From Sitta carolinensis (Eukaryota; Chordata; Aves; Passeriformes; Sittidae), in contig JAVUNC010000006.1 of assembly GCA_032173965.1 (NCBI GenBank), positions 40,085,870-40,149,869 on the forward strand: a DNA stretch of 64,000 nucleotides, in the 5' to 3' direction. The notes below the pieces were generated by a model that was not told where the DNA came from, ran no database searches, and saw only the letters and a program-made list of their open reading frames with translations. Shown here piece after piece: positions 62,680-64,000 of this stretch; position 1 is the first letter of the stretch, and the number at the start of each line of letters is the position of its first letter. The position numbers were made by a program, and so were the translations under genes.

Positions 62680-62880
62680 CCTCCCACCAGGTGACAATTT
62701 GAATTTTAAAGCCATTTACATTCCAAAATGCGCATAATCAGATTTTTATCCTGTACTTTTCTGATGTGACTTTTTTATTATGACATCAAGTACTGACCCA
62801 TAATAAGGATGTAAATGCCCACTTTAATGTCTATTAGCAGTATCTGCAGATGCATATAAAATTATAGTATCATCACATAA
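62680..62880. promoter_or_regulatory. Candidate conserved non-coding element (weak)
   Basis: This AT-rich block carries an E-box CAGGTG near 62688, an AATGCGCATAATC word near 62728-62740 and several TTTTATTA/CATAATAA words. No frame is open and no repeat is present. The call is made from texture only. Confidence 0.28.
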
Positions 62881-64000
62881 CTACATATTAACCTCTTGAG
62901 CTCCATGACAAACTCTCCAGGGAACACTGTATTCCAATTTTCAATTACCAGCAGTAGCTCAGTGACAAGCAGTAGAAGTTGTACTCATCCATATCCTAAA
63001 CACTGGAGGTACTTGCAGAATGACAGAGAGTAGATATATTCTAAATAGACCAGCTCTGATGCTTCCAGTTGCCAGTTATTTGTGATGAGCATTTGTGTTC
63101 TTCCCAGGAACAAATACACAGTTTCATTAAAGTATACATACACACGGGATGTAACTTACCTGAAAGAAATTAGTGGTTTTCATCAAAGTTGTTTCTGAGT
63201 CATATGGTAGTGCACCATCATCCTTTTATCCACAGCGATTAGCAGAGAGAAGATAAGGTGTACAGGAACATATTGTGTGTCATCTTTTATGCTTCTGTTG
63301 AGCAAACAATGCATTTTGCTCAGAAAATGCCCACTTAGCACAGGTGTGAGGTGTAATGTGTGAGCAAGGAATGATGTGGACTGCAGTACTTTACTGCAAG
63401 AATAAGAAAATCACAATTGCAGCTGTCTGTCCAGTCCCAACATGGTATTAATGGAAATTCAAACATTCTGATTTTCATCTTTCAGCTTAATGGAATCTGT
63501 TTACATGAGAAAATGGGTATTCAGCTGCAAACACAGCTGCCAACCCACATCTAACAAATGAACACAAAAAAGCTTGTAGAGGGAGGTTGTCTGTCTCTTT
63601 GTGTTTTTTAAAGATGCGTCAATTTTTCTAGAAGATGTAAACCAAGAGTCCATGGAGTGAACAGAACAAGACTTAGGATAATAAAGACAATAGTTAATAC
63701 CATTTTCTCTTTGTGCCCTTTTCCTTTTTTCCAATACAGCTCAGTCAGATGATTGATTCTGGTTCCAAGTGCATTCTTCCCAAAATGTACACTAAGACTT
63801 CTGATATTTTAAAACTTAGCTGAATTGGGCGTTTGAAGGCAACCTATCATTTGTTAAACAACAGTCAGGTTTACTTTGCTAGACAATCATTACTTTGTAG
63901 TTTAGAAAAAAGAATCAAGAGGACAATGCTTGAAACATCACTGCAAGACATAAGTCAAAATTCATGTCATCCTATGATGTTCAGGAAAAGTAAATCAAGC
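62881..64000. other. Non-coding unique sequence
   Basis: No gene or repeat is recognised up to the window end. Confidence 0.5.

Noticed and set aside
1..64000. CRISPR arrays, tRNA or rRNA genes
   Set aside because: No regularly spaced direct repeats, no intact A-box/B-box pair with an acceptor stem, and no rRNA segments were seen. The DNA is vertebrate in character.

Overview
This is vertebrate nuclear DNA, most probably from a bird. It is AT-rich and CpG-poor, and I find no open frame that reads as a conserved protein. Its recognisable interspersed repeats are CR1 LINEs. The 14912-15000 fragment matches the 3' tail typical of avian CR1. Two longer CR1 copies lie at 44430-46390 and 47600-48920. 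I cannot name the species or chromosome.

Layout. Positions 1-41340 are almost entirely non-repetitive intergenic or intronic DNA. They hold scattered homopolymer tracts, one CR1 tail, short hairpins, and several blocks that look like conserved non-coding elements (CNEs). The best CNE candidates are 4740-5180, 18840-19400, 36955-37140, 39040-39180 and 58780-59045. Weaker ones are 2240-2420, 20500-20900, 22360-22510, 60830-61100 and 62680-62880. Positions 41340-48920 form a repeat cluster. It contains a solo LTR on the minus strand (41348-41642), a CR1 interrupted by a second solo LTR (45035-45318), and another, older CR1. Positions 48920-64000 are again unique sequence, with a possible tRNA-derived SINE relic at 51675-51745.

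Interpretation. CNE-like islands rich in homeodomain, octamer, FOX and MEIS/PBX-type words, with locally retained CpGs and no coding sequence, fit a gene desert or long intron near a developmental regulator. The target gene is not in the window and I do not guess it. Conservation is inferred from sequence texture, not from alignment.

The strongest direct results concern the two solo LTRs. Each is about 290 bp, has TG...CA ends and direct-repeat flanks, and has a TATA box closely followed by AATAAA. They appear to be diverged members of one family in opposite orientation. One lies inside the CR1 reverse-transcriptase frame, so it inserted later than the CR1. The 3' ends of both LTRs share a CTGTG..GTCACAG palindrome. 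It is intact as a CRE core (TGACGTCA) in one copy and CpG-decayed in the other.
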